This document shows positions 45,295 through 53,984 of a stretch of 64,000 nt of DNA, piece after piece. Position 1 is the stretch's first letter; each line of letters starts with the position of its first letter. The DNA comes from Boseongicola sp. SB0665_bin_10. GTDB lineage: Bacteria; Pseudomonadota; Alphaproteobacteria; Rhodobacterales; Rhodobacteraceae. Where the stretch lies: NCBI GenBank assembly GCA_009838075.1, contig VXSG01000081.1, positions 42,516 through 106,515 on the forward strand, written 5' to 3'. Made by a program: the position numbers and the translations under genes. A model generated the notes under the pieces. It worked only from the letters and a program-made list of their open reading frames with translations, ran no database searches and was not told where the DNA came from.

Positions 45295-46017
45295 GTGGCG
45301 GTATTTGTACTGGTCCATGGAGCATGGCACGGCGGCTGGTGCTGGGCCCAAGTGGAAGACGCGCTGCGCGAGAAAGGGCATCGCGCCTTTGCGCCGACTC
45401 TTACCGGCCTTGGCGAGCGGAGCCACCTTCTGACTTCGGAGATCGACCCCGACCTTCACGTGCTGGACGTGGTGAACGTTCTGAAATGGGCAGAACTCGA
45501 GGACGTCGTTCTTGTCGGACACTCCTATGGCGGCCTGATCGTGACGGGTGTCGCAGGGCAGGTGCCGGAGCGCGTGAGAGCGCTCGTGTATCTCGATGCC
45601 TTCGTTCCGGAAGAAAGCGGCGTTTCGCCTCTTGCGAAATACAACCCAGGGCGCATGGCGCGGTTCCAGGCCGAGATCGACAGCGGTGCTGCGGGAGTGC
45701 AACCGGACCTGTTTGATGCCTGGGCCGAAGACGAAGCGGTCAAGGACTGGCTGAAGTCAATGTGCACGCCGCAGCCGGTCGGAACCCTGGCCTGCGGCGT
45801 CACCTTGACCGGGCGGGAAGTCGAGGTGGCGCACCGCTACTACATCCTGTGCGAGCGGAACCGCTCTTCCGCGTTCTGGGACGAGCATGATCGGGTCATG
45901 GGCCGGCCGGGCTGGAAGAGCGAACGGATCGCGACCATGCATGACGCGATGGTCGAGGCGCCGGATGAACTGGCGCGTCTCCTTGACGAATTTGCCAGGG
46001 GATTGACCGAAAGTTAG
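45295..46017 (+). CDS. Alpha/beta-fold hydrolase (esterase-like)
   Basis: The 240-residue hydrolase begins VAVFVLVHGAWHGGWCW, with the oxyanion-hole HGAWHG typical of plant-type methyl esterases and bacterial EstC-like enzymes. The nucleophile is Ser in VGHSYGG; Asp and His of the triad are likely in the C-terminal half (RIATMHDAMVEAP). The GTG at 45295 is chosen because GGAGG lies just upstream; the frame remains open to 45271. It probably hydrolyses a small ester or amide in the cytoplasm. Confidence 0.8.
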   Translation: MAVFVLVHGAWHGGWCWAQVEDALREKGHRAFAPTLTGLGERSHLLTSEIDPDLHVLDVVNVLKWAELEDVVLVGHSYGGLIVTGVAGQVPERVRALVYLDAFVPEESGVSPLAKYNPGRMARFQAEIDSGAAGVQPDLFDAWAEDEAVKDWLKSMCTPQPVGTLACGVTLTGREVEVAHRYYILCERNRSSAFWDEHDRVMGRPGWKSERIATMHDAMVEAPDELARLLDEFARGLTES

Positions 46018-46408
46018 CCGGAACGGTTCCGGGATCTTGCGTATCTTCGGCGGCACTGCGCAGGGACAGCATTTTGACCGGGCCCGTCATCGCGCGACGA
46101 CAATTCTGTTGACGATGCGGCGCTTGCCATCGCGGCAGCCGCGCATCGATCAGGAGTTCGGTCAGCACCGCGGCGCAATTGCGCGACATTGGCTCGATGG
46201 TTTCGGCAGACGGACCGCGTACGGCGAAGCGGTGCCCTTCGTCGCCACGCTCGCTTTGCCACCGCACTTCAACTCGCGGTGTTCGGGTTCGCGCACGGCA
46301 ATGCCTGGCAGCGTGGCGCGACCGAATTCTGCCCGCACTGCTCAGGGCCGCGATGCAGGTGCCGCGATGCAAGTTGACGAGGTCGCGCCCAGTAGCTGCC
46401 TTGCCTGA
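46018..46408. other. Intergenic region without recognisable genes
   Basis: About 390 bases between the esterase and the antitoxin gene. Frames on both strands lack similarity to known families, and no RNA gene or repeat is apparent. Confidence 0.4.
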
Positions 46409-46702
46409 ATGAGATCGGTCGGCATCAAGGTCCTGAACAGCAAGCTGAGCGAGTACGTCTGGCTTGCAGCGTCCGGCGAAACGATCTTGGTGACTGACCG
46501 TGACCTTGTGGTGGCGGAATTGGGCCCGCTCAGGGAGACCCGGAGTTCGGTCCTCGCCGATGCGTTCCTGGCCGAGGCGGTGCGGTCCGGCGTGCTCGCG
46601 CCGCCGCCGCTGGCGGGATCCGGACCACCGCCCCGGCCCCCACCGGTTGCCAGACTGGACGAGGTTCTGGCCGAACTCGACGAATCCAGGCATGATCGGT
46701 GA
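46409..46702 (+). CDS. Phd/YefM-type antitoxin
   Basis: This 97-residue protein has the Phd/YefM N-terminal fold (VGIKVLNSKLSEYVWLAASG, ILVTDRDLVVAEL) and a proline-rich linker before a C-terminal helix that would bind the toxin. It overlaps the PIN toxin gene by GTGA and should both neutralise it and repress the operon. Confidence 0.8.
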   Translation: MRSVGIKVLNSKLSEYVWLAASGETILVTDRDLVVAELGPLRETRSSVLADAFLAEAVRSGVLAPPPLAGSGPPPRPPPVARLDEVLAELDESRHDR

Positions 46703-47088
46703 TCTATCTTGACACTTCCGTCGCGCTGGCCTGGCTGCTGACCGAGGATCGGCAGCCCCCGGATTCCGATTGGGACGGGACCTTGGTATCGAGCCGGCTC
46801 CTGGAATACGAAATCTGGACGCCACTGCATTCACGCGGCATTGCGGATTCGCATGGCGAGGCGGCGCGCCAGCTCATTGGACGGGTCGCGCTTCTGGAAT
46901 TGACTCCGCAGGCCCTGGCGCTGGACGCCTTTCCGGGCCCGCTGCGGACCCTTGACACCCTGCATCTGGCGTCATGCGCGTATCTGGCCGATCAAGGCCA
47001 GAATGTGGAGCTCGCGAGCTGCGACCGGCGGATGAACGAGGTCGCTCACGCGATGGAAATCCCGCTCTTCAACCCCGAAGCGGCATGA
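46699..47088 (+). CDS. VapC-like PIN-domain toxin
   Basis: The 129-residue PIN ribonuclease begins MIYLDTSVALAWLL, with the first catalytic Asp at residue 5. Other acidic residues lie in LLEYEIWTP and TLDTLHLASC, and DRRMNEVA near the C-terminus. VapC toxins cleave tRNA or rRNA. The GTG start overlaps the antitoxin stop. Confidence 0.82.
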   Translation: MIYLDTSVALAWLLTEDRQPPDSDWDGTLVSSRLLEYEIWTPLHSRGIADSHGEAARQLIGRVALLELTPQALALDAFPGPLRTLDTLHLASCAYLADQGQNVELASCDRRMNEVAHAMEIPLFNPEAA

Positions 47089-47212
47089 ATCACGACCAGC
47101 CACTTCATGCGATCATGCACCAAGCGCCCGTCTTGATCCCGTCGCAACAGCCGTTCCGGCATCCGATCGCGAACGCCGCGGTTCCGTGCGTCCGCACACC
47201 GGGAGATTCCAG

Positions 47213-48169
47213 TTGAATCCTGCCAATGATGTTGCCCATCTGGGCCACGTGGAACTCTACACCGACCGGTTCGACGAAAGCCTCGACGTCTTTGTTCGCG
47301 TCTACGGGCTGAATGAGCGCGCGCGTGACGAGGACAGCGTCTATCTTCGCGCCTTTGACGACTACGAATTTCACACGCTCAAGCTCACGCGGAACTGCAC
47401 GACGGGCGTCGGCCATGTCGCCTATCGCGTGTCCTCGCCGGAGGCCCTCGAACGGCGGGTGGCAGCGATCAACGATTCGGGCTGCAGGGTCCTCGGCTGG
47501 ACCGACGGCGACGCTGGCCATGGCCCGGCATTTCGGTTCGAGGATCCCTTCGGGCACGCGTTCGAGGTCTATTGGGAGACGCGGAGGTTCGAGGCGCCCG
47601 AAGGCGAACGCCCGGCGCTGAAGAACATTGCCCAGCGATACCACGGGCGGGGATGCTGTCCGAGACTCCTGGATCACGTGAACCTTCTTGCCGAGGACGT
47701 CACCGCGTTCCGGGACTTCACGATTGCAACCCTCGGGTCAATCGTGACCGAGCAGATCCTTCTCGACATCGGCCGGCTTGGCGGCTGCTGGTTCACCGTG
47801 AACAACAAGACAAACGATCTCGCCTGCACCGAGGAGCATGGTGGCGGGAACGGGCGATTCCATCACCTGACCTACGCCTGCGACCAGAGGAAGGACATCC
47901 TTCGTGCGGCGGACATCTTCCTCGAGAACGGCGTCCACATCGAGACGGGGCCGCACAAGCACGCAATACAAGGCACCATTTTCCTCTATGTCTGGGAGCC
48001 TGCCGGCAACCGGGTGGAGCTGGCGAATTCCGGCGCGCGCCTGATCCTGCAACCCGACTGGGAACCCGTCACCTGGACGGAAGCAGAGCGCAGGAAGGGC
48101 CAAGCCTGGGGTTTGAAGACGATCGAGACCTTTCATACGCACGGAACGCCGCCCGCGCCGAAAGCGTAG
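47213..48169 (+). CDS. Two-domain VOC dioxygenase, catechol 2,3-dioxygenase-like
   Basis: A 318-residue protein with two VOC modules. Module one starts VAHLGHVELYTDRFDES and module two LLDHVNLLAEDV. The second holds candidate iron ligands His (RFHHLTYAC) and Glu (PAGNRVELAN), with another His in LDHVNL, matching extradiol ring-cleavage dioxygenases. It may cleave a catechol-like or hydroxylated aromatic. TTG at 47213 follows GGGAGA at good spacing; an upstream GTG would add nine residues without similarity. Confidence 0.75.
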   Translation: MNPANDVAHLGHVELYTDRFDESLDVFVRVYGLNERARDEDSVYLRAFDDYEFHTLKLTRNCTTGVGHVAYRVSSPEALERRVAAINDSGCRVLGWTDGDAGHGPAFRFEDPFGHAFEVYWETRRFEAPEGERPALKNIAQRYHGRGCCPRLLDHVNLLAEDVTAFRDFTIATLGSIVTEQILLDIGRLGGCWFTVNNKTNDLACTEEHGGGNGRFHHLTYACDQRKDILRAADIFLENGVHIETGPHKHAIQGTIFLYVWEPAGNRVELANSGARLILQPDWEPVTWTEAERRKGQAWGLKTIETFHTHGTPPAPKA

Positions 48170-48250
48170 GTTCCGACTTTCACCCGATGCATGCGTCAAG
48201 TGCGCCCGACCGCGTTTTCCGAGTCCACCGTTGCCGGTTCGGACACATGT

Positions 48251-48742
48251 TCAAATGCAGCGCCCGCCGTCAACCTCGAGACAGACCCCTGTCACCATGG
48301 CGGCCTCGTCGGAGCAGGGGTAGCAGGCCGCGTTGCCAATGTCCTCGGGCGTCGAAAACCTGCCCAAGGGTATCGTTGCGAGGAACCTGGCCCGCATTTC
48401 CGGCGTGTCCTCGCCGAGAAAGCTCTTCAGGAGCGACGTCTCGCCCGCAACGGGATTCAGCGCGTTCACCCGGATGCCGACGGGAGCCAGCTCGACCGCC
48501 ATCGTCTTTGTTGCCGTGTTCATCCAGCCCTTTGACGCATTGTACCAGTTGAGCCGGGGCCGCGGACTGACGCCGGCTGTCGACGCCACGTTCAGGATTG
48601 CGCCGGAACCCTGCTTCTTGAACGCGGGCACTGCATGCCGGGCCGCCAGGTAGACCGACTTGCAGTTGACGGCGAATACGCGGTCGAAATCCGCTTCGCT
48701 GACTTCGTCCAGTGGCGCGGGCAGGTGAGTCACCCCCGCAAT
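48251..48742 (-). pseudogene. SDR-family dehydrogenase, N-terminally truncated
   Basis: About 160 residues of a classical SDR are present: AGVTHLPAPLDEVSEADFDR, ASTAGVSPR, the YNASKG (YxxxK) active site and the C-terminal VTGVCLEVDGG. The nucleotide-binding TGxxxGIG half is absent. Homology stops at about 48742, where the NNAG motif reads IAG and the DNA becomes AT-rich. The break coincides with the edge of the LacI operon block, which suggests insertion or deletion truncated the gene. Confidence 0.7.
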
Positions 48743-49180
48743 GTAACAAACGTGTCTGTTTGCCCTGTTCTGCGACTTTGGCCTACCGTAGGGCGAATTC
48801 GCCATGCAGGACATTCGAACAACACGCGGCGAACGGGAAGTCAGAATCCAATCCAGACATGGCAGAATTTGTCCACGTGCAGTTACGGAATTCTTGCCCA
48901 CGACTACAAAAGCAGCTGACTCGGCAGTGCGGCGAGATTAGCGGTCTTTCAGGTCGTGAGCAGCTGTGTAGGAACGGTATTGGGGTCTTGTGAAACGGAT
49001 TCTGTTCATCGGCGAATCACTTGAACAGAAATTCGACCTTTCACGTCGTGCAACCTCAAAATGCTTCACGCTGGGCCCGTTGGTTTGCAAGTTGGGATGA
49101 TATAACGCACTGTTTTTTCAATACTACTCACAACAGTGACAGGATTTCTTGCCAGATTCCGGCGCGGCTGATAGGAAGGT
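48743..49180. other. AT-rich leader of the LacI operon block
   Basis: About 440 bases, clearly AT-richer than the flanks and without a convincing gene. An inverted repeat with 7-bp arms (CACTGTT and AACAGTG, 49108-49114 and 49132-49138) lies upstream of the LacI operator. The region probably contains the operon promoter. Confidence 0.4.
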
Positions 49181-49196
49181 ATGGAAACGTTTCCAT
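49181..49196 (+). promoter_or_regulatory. LacI-family operator
   Basis: The 16-base perfect palindrome ATGGAAACGTTTCCAT matches the canonical LacI/GalR-family half-site pattern with a central CG. It lies 14 bases before the LacI start codon, so the regulator probably represses its own operon, including the transporter genes. Confidence 0.75.
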
Positions 49197-49210
49197 CGTG
49201 AGGGTGGGAG

Positions 49211-50320
49211 TTGCGTCAACCGGCCACAATCAAAGATGTTGCTCAAATAGCTGGCTGCGGCGTGGCATCAGTGAGCCGTGTCTTGAACAATACCGGGCCG
49301 GCCAGCGCGGAGATGCGTGATCGCGTTATGGCGGCAGTGAATGAGCTTGATTTCCAGTTCAGTGAGGTAGGCCGCTCGCTCCAAAGCAGTACCACCCGGA
49401 CCATCGGTTGTGTGGTCCCCTCAATCGCCAACCCGGTTTACGCAGATGCGGTTCAGGGCGCACAGGACGTGTTCCTGCCCGCCGGGTATCAAACGCTGCT
49501 CATCTGCACGAATTATGATGCCGAAATCGAGACACAGGCGATTCGAACCCTGATTGCCAAACATGTCGATGGCCTCGTGCTGACCGTCAGCGATCCAGAG
49601 ACAAGCGAAGCCCTGGCATTCATAGAAAGTCGGCAGGTACCGCATTGCCTTCTGTTCAACATGGCACCGACAAATCACACAAGCTGGTCGGTGCACGATC
49701 AAGCTGCGGCAGGTAGGGTCGCTGATGCCTTTGCAGAGAACAACCATGAGCGGACCGGTTTCCTCGCACTCAAATTCCTGAGCTCGGACCGTGCCCGTCA
49801 ACGCTACAACGGGTTCGTTGAGGGATGTGCCCGCAATGGAATGCGCAAACCCGCATTGCTGGAGATTGATGAAAGCAACGAGGATCTGACGGACCTGCTC
49901 GGAGCGTTCCTGCAGGACAACCCGGGCATAACCGGGATTTTTGCATCTAACGACTTTCTGGCCCTGGCGGCCATTCGCAGCGCCCGCGAGCTTTCTCTTG
50001 ACGTCCCCGGGGATCTTTCGATCGTCGGCTTTGACGGCATCGGTTTCGGATCGATGGTCATGCCGAGCCTGGCAACAATCGTGACCGACCCCCGGATGCT
50101 TGGCGGTGGGGCTGGCGAGACCGTGCTGTCCATGATCAACGGTACCGCCGCGCCGCAAACGCCCAGCCCGGATCAGACATTCCATTTCCGCGCCGGAGGC
50201 AGCCTTGTGCCTCTCGTCGCAGAAAGCAAGGACGACGGAAAGGTTGCCGCCTTCCCGCCGTCAAGCAATCCAACCCGCAAAATTTCCAAATCCAACAGGA
50301 GAGATCAAAATGAGACATAA
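49211..50320 (+). CDS. LacI-family transcriptional regulator
   Basis: The 369-residue repressor has an N-terminal LacI HTH (ATIKDVAQIAGCGVASVSRV) followed by the hinge helix and a periplasmic-binding-like effector domain (IGCVVPSIANPVYAD, GIFASNDFLALAAI, SIVGFDGIGFGS). The TTG start follows GAGGG. It reads 11 bases into the binding-protein gene, so both are on one transcript, and it should respond to the imported ligand or a breakdown product. Confidence 0.87.
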   Translation: MRQPATIKDVAQIAGCGVASVSRVLNNTGPASAEMRDRVMAAVNELDFQFSEVGRSLQSSTTRTIGCVVPSIANPVYADAVQGAQDVFLPAGYQTLLICTNYDAEIETQAIRTLIAKHVDGLVLTVSDPETSEALAFIESRQVPHCLLFNMAPTNHTSWSVHDQAAAGRVADAFAENNHERTGFLALKFLSSDRARQRYNGFVEGCARNGMRKPALLEIDESNEDLTDLLGAFLQDNPGITGIFASNDFLALAAIRSARELSLDVPGDLSIVGFDGIGFGSMVMPSLATIVTDPRMLGGGAGETVLSMINGTAAPQTPSPDQTFHFRAGGSLVPLVAESKDDGKVAAFPPSSNPTRKISKSNRRDQNET

Positions 50321-51305
50321 ACTTGCAGCTGCCTTTGTGGCAACAGCGATCGCAGCTCCGGCGTTTGCCGAGGATGCTGTGTGTTATAACTGCCCGCCGC
50401 AATGGGCCGATTGGGCATCGATGCTGGAAGCGATCGACAAAGAGATCGATATCCAGATGCCGCACGACAACAAGAACTCGGGCCAGACGCTGAGCCAACT
50501 CTTGGCAGAACGGGAAAACCCGGTCGCCGACGTTGCATACTATGGCGTGACCACTGGCATCAAAGCTGGCAACGAGGGCGTCGCTACGGCCTATAAACCC
50601 ACGGGATTTGACGACATTCCGGAAGGTCTGAAGGATCCGGACGGCAAATGGTTCGCTATCCACTTTGGCACGCTGGGCCTGTTCGTGAACGTTGACGCAC
50701 TTGGCGGTGCCGAAGTCCCTCAGTGTTTCGCCGATCTGAAAAAGCCGGAATATCGCGGTATGGTTGGCTATCTTGACCCGTCATCGGCCTTTGTAGGCTA
50801 TGCCGGTGCCGTGGCGGTCAATCTGGCTTTCGGCGGTGATCTGGACAACTTCGATCCGGCGATCAAATACTTCAACGAGCTGGCCGAAAACTCGCCGATC
50901 GTACCCAAGCAAACCTCTTTTGCGCGCGTGGTGTCGGGCGAGATTCCTATCCTGTTCGACTATGACTTCAACGCCTATCGCGGCAAGTATGAAGAGGATG
51001 GCAATTTCGAATTCGTTCTGCCCTGCGAAGGATCGGTCCGCGTTCCTTACGTGATGAGCCTGGTGAACAATGGCCCGCATCCGGAGCTTGGCAAACGCGT
51101 GCTTGATTTCATCCTGTCCGACGCGGGTCAGGCGATCTGGACCAATGCCTATCTGCAACCTGCCCGCCCGGTTGAACTGCCGGCAGACGTGGCCGCGAAG
51201 TTCCTGCCGGCCAGTGAATACGAACGTGCCGTGGCCGTTGACTACGCAAAAATGGAAAAGGTACAGGCCGGATTCGGCGAACGCTACTTGTCTGACGTCA
51301 AGTAA
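50310..51305 (+). CDS. ABC transporter substrate-binding protein
   Basis: The 331-residue periplasmic protein has a clear Sec signal (MRHKLAAAFVATAIAAPAFA, cleavage before Glu21). It belongs to the extracellular solute-binding group 1/PotD-FbpA-like cluster, with KKPEYRGMVGYLDPS and LPCEGSVRVPYVM. AGGAGAG precedes the ATG inside the end of the LacI gene. The phosphodiesterase at the operon end suggests a phosphodiester ligand. Confidence 0.82.
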   Translation: MRHKLAAAFVATAIAAPAFAEDAVCYNCPPQWADWASMLEAIDKEIDIQMPHDNKNSGQTLSQLLAERENPVADVAYYGVTTGIKAGNEGVATAYKPTGFDDIPEGLKDPDGKWFAIHFGTLGLFVNVDALGGAEVPQCFADLKKPEYRGMVGYLDPSSAFVGYAGAVAVNLAFGGDLDNFDPAIKYFNELAENSPIVPKQTSFARVVSGEIPILFDYDFNAYRGKYEEDGNFEFVLPCEGSVRVPYVMSLVNNGPHPELGKRVLDFILSDAGQAIWTNAYLQPARPVELPADVAAKFLPASEYERAVAVDYAKMEKVQAGFGERYLSDVK

Positions 51306-51322
51306 GCCTTTTCTCCAAAGGA

Positions 51323-51346
51323 GGGGATGGGCGTTCGCCCGTCCCC
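51323..51346 (+). promoter_or_regulatory. Stem-loop after the binding-protein gene
   Basis: An 11-bp GC-rich stem with one G-T pair and a TT centre lies between the binding-protein stop and the permease ATG. No T-run follows. It resembles the loops after the other binding-protein genes in this window and may raise the relative level of the soluble component. Confidence 0.55.
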
Positions 51347-51359
51347 ATACGGCCATACC

Positions 51360-52163
51360 ATGACAAACCGAACTTTCGTTCTGGCGTGCCTTACGCCCTT
51401 GTTCATCTTTTCTCTCGCGTTTCTCGCCTTGCCACTTGTGCGCTTGTTTCTTGAATCCGGCAGCGGCGAGGCTGGCTGGGCGATCTACCTCGACATCCTG
51501 CGAAGGCCGCGCTATCTCAACACGCTGGTCCTGACAGTGCTTGTGTCATTGGCAACAACTTTTGCCGCACTTGCCATTTCGACGACCGCTGGCATGTTCC
51601 TGTCGCGCAACCGGTTTCGTGGCCGGGGAACGCTGCTCTCGGTGCTAACGCTTCCGCTTGCTTTTCCCGGCGTGGTCATCGGTTTTCTGATCATCCTGCT
51701 CGGCGGGCGTCAGGGTCTCGTCAATCAGCTAACACCAGGCCATGTGGTCTTTGCTTATTCCGTCATCGGACTGTTTCTGGGCTATCTTTATTTCTCGATC
51801 CCACGCGTCTTGCTGACTGTTATGGCCGCTGCGGAAAAGCTCGATCCGGCACTTGAGGAAGCTGCGCGCACTATGGGCGCGTCTCCGTACAGGGTTGTTG
51901 TCGATGTCATTGTCCCAGGGTTGATGCCCGCGCTAATCGCCTCCGGGGCAATCGCATTTGCAACTGCCATGGGCGCCTTTGGCACAGCTTTCACGCTGGC
52001 GACCAATATCGATGTCATCCCAATGGTGATCTACACCGAATTCACTCTGTCCGCGAATATTGCAATGGCATCCGCGCTGTCGATCGTTCTGGGCATCGTC
52101 ACTTGGGCGCTTCTTCTGATCGCCCGCAGTCTCTCGGGCTCAACTGTGGCTGCAGGAGGATAA
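51360..52163 (+). CDS. ABC transporter permease 1
   Basis: A 267-residue inner-membrane permease with about six spans and the EAA-loop motif AARTMGASPYRVVVDVIVPG. It should pair with the next gene product. The ATG at 51360 lies just after the stem-loop. Codon use in this operon is less GC-rich than in the surrounding genes. Confidence 0.83.
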   Translation: MTNRTFVLACLTPLFIFSLAFLALPLVRLFLESGSGEAGWAIYLDILRRPRYLNTLVLTVLVSLATTFAALAISTTAGMFLSRNRFRGRGTLLSVLTLPLAFPGVVIGFLIILLGGRQGLVNQLTPGHVVFAYSVIGLFLGYLYFSIPRVLLTVMAAAEKLDPALEEAARTMGASPYRVVVDVIVPGLMPALIASGAIAFATAMGAFGTAFTLATNIDVIPMVIYTEFTLSANIAMASALSIVLGIVTWALLLIARSLSGSTVAAGG

Positions 52164-52164
52164 A

Positions 52165-52956
52165 GTGTTCAAGTCAAAAACCAAACTGCTTCAGTTGATT
52201 GTAACGCTGTCGGCCTGTGCATTCCTTCTCATCCCGACCATCATGTCCGTCATGGCCGGTCTTACGGCCAACTACTTCAAGGGCATCTCATCCGGCCTCA
52301 CCCTGAAGTGGGTCTTCCAAGTTTGGGAGCTCTATGCCGACAGCATCTTTCTGTCGTTATGGCTGGCCATCGCCTGCCTGATCGTAACTCTGATTATCGG
52401 GCTGCCTGCCGCCTATGGGCTGGCGCGTCATCCCGGTTGGTTGTCGCGGTTGCTGGAAGAGTTCATCTCTCTTCCGCTCGCAGTTCCGGGGCTGGCGATC
52501 GCCTTGGCACTGCTCCAGCTATATGGCTCTATGAAGGGGTTTCGCGCCTCGTGGGCCTTCATTCTGGTTGGTCACGTTCTTTATACGTTGCCGTTCATGG
52601 TCCGCTCCATTCTGGCGGTTCTGGCGGCAATTGATCTCAAGACACTTGAGGAAGGCGCCGCCTCGCTGGGTGCTTCACCCTGGCAACGGTTCCGTGACAT
52701 CGTCGTGCCAAACGCCATGCCGGGCATTCTTGCCGGTGCACTCACTGTGGTGACGCTATCCATCGGCGAATTCAACATCACGTGGATGTTGCACACCCCC
52801 TATCTCAAAACGCTACCCGTGGGCCTTGCCGACAGCTACGCTTCGATGCGGCTGGAAGTGGCATCCGCCTACACACTCGTCTTCTTCATACTCATCGTAC
52901 CGCTCCTGATGGCCATGCAATGGGCCTCGGCACGTGCGCAGAGGATAACCAAATGA
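52165..52956 (+). CDS. ABC transporter permease 2
   Basis: The 263-residue second permease starts GTG two bases after the first permease stop, with GGAGG upstream. It has about six spans and an EAA loop (AASLGASPWQRFRDIVVP). With the previous gene product it forms the transport channel. Its stop overlaps the ATPase ATG by ATGA. Confidence 0.84.
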   Translation: MFKSKTKLLQLIVTLSACAFLLIPTIMSVMAGLTANYFKGISSGLTLKWVFQVWELYADSIFLSLWLAIACLIVTLIIGLPAAYGLARHPGWLSRLLEEFISLPLAVPGLAIALALLQLYGSMKGFRASWAFILVGHVLYTLPFMVRSILAVLAAIDLKTLEEGAASLGASPWQRFRDIVVPNAMPGILAGALTVVTLSIGEFNITWMLHTPYLKTLPVGLADSYASMRLEVASAYTLVFFILIVPLLMAMQWASARAQRITK

Positions 52957-53984
52957 CACTACGGGTCACCAACACCGCCAAGACCTATCCGGACGGAACC
53001 AAGGCACTTTTGCCCACGGAGCTTTCCGTTGCAAAAGGCGAAATCGTTTCGCTTCTCGGGCCTTCGGGTTGCGGCAAGACAACATTGCTTCGGATCATTG
53101 CGGGCCTTGAGACCCCTGATGCAGGAAGCGAAATCTGGTTCGGCAACGACAACGTCACCTCATTGCCGGTAGAACGCCGCAAGGTGGGTATGGTTTTCCA
53201 GTCCTATGCGCTCTTCCCGAACATGTCGGTGCGCGCCAATGTTGGCTACGGGCTGAAAATGCAAAAACTGCCGAAGGACGAAATCGAATCCCGCGTTACC
53301 GAGGTTCTGGAACTCTGCCAGCTACAGGAGTTCAGCGGGCGTGCAATCGACGCGCTTTCGGGCGGGCAGCGCCAGCGTGTGGCTCTGGCACGCGCGATCG
53401 CACCGCGTCCAAGGATGCTCTTGCTTGACGAGCCGCTCTCGGCTCTTGACGCCGCCTTGCGCGAAGCCTTGCGAGATGAACTGGCGATGCTCTTGCGCGA
53501 ATTCCACATCACCGCAATTTTTGTCACACACGATCAGGACGAGGCTATGGCCATTGCCGATCGCGTCGCCGTCATGTCCCACGGGCATGTCGTTCAAAGT
53601 GGCACTCCGGAAGAGCTCTATCGCAACCCGAATTCTCCTTTCGTGGCAGGATTTGTGGGCAACGCAATGCGTCTCGAGGGTAAGGTCGCGGGCTCGACAC
53701 TACACCTCGATGGTGGCGAACTTGCACTGCCCAGGGATGGAACCGGCCACAACGTTTTTGTCAGGGCGGAGGACGTTCAGATCAACACCGAAGGTCCACT
53801 AAACGGAAAGGTGGAGTCTGTCACGTTTTTTGGCACCCACTACCGTGTCGGGATCTCTGGCATCATGACCGATGTTCTGACGTCGACCTACGCAGGTCAA
53901 AGCGCTCCGAAAGTGGGAGAACGCGTCGAGGTTTCGATCAAACCCGAAGCGCTAATGCTTCTGCCAGAAGGGGCAGAGGTCTGA
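52953..53984 (+). CDS. ABC transporter ATP-binding protein (PotA-like)
   Basis: The 343-residue ATPase carries the Walker A GPSGCGKTT, the Q-loop VFQSYALFPNM, the signature ALSGGQRQRVALARA, Walker B LLLDEPLSALD and the H-loop VTHDQDEAMA, then a C-terminal TOBE-like regulatory domain. It drives the two permeases. Start and stop overlap both neighbours, so the whole operon is translationally coupled. Confidence 0.88.
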   Translation: MTLRVTNTAKTYPDGTKALLPTELSVAKGEIVSLLGPSGCGKTTLLRIIAGLETPDAGSEIWFGNDNVTSLPVERRKVGMVFQSYALFPNMSVRANVGYGLKMQKLPKDEIESRVTEVLELCQLQEFSGRAIDALSGGQRQRVALARAIAPRPRMLLLDEPLSALDAALREALRDELAMLLREFHITAIFVTHDQDEAMAIADRVAVMSHGHVVQSGTPEELYRNPNSPFVAGFVGNAMRLEGKVAGSTLHLDGGELALPRDGTGHNVFVRAEDVQINTEGPLNGKVESVTFFGTHYRVGISGIMTDVLTSTYAGQSAPKVGERVEVSIKPEALMLLPEGAEV

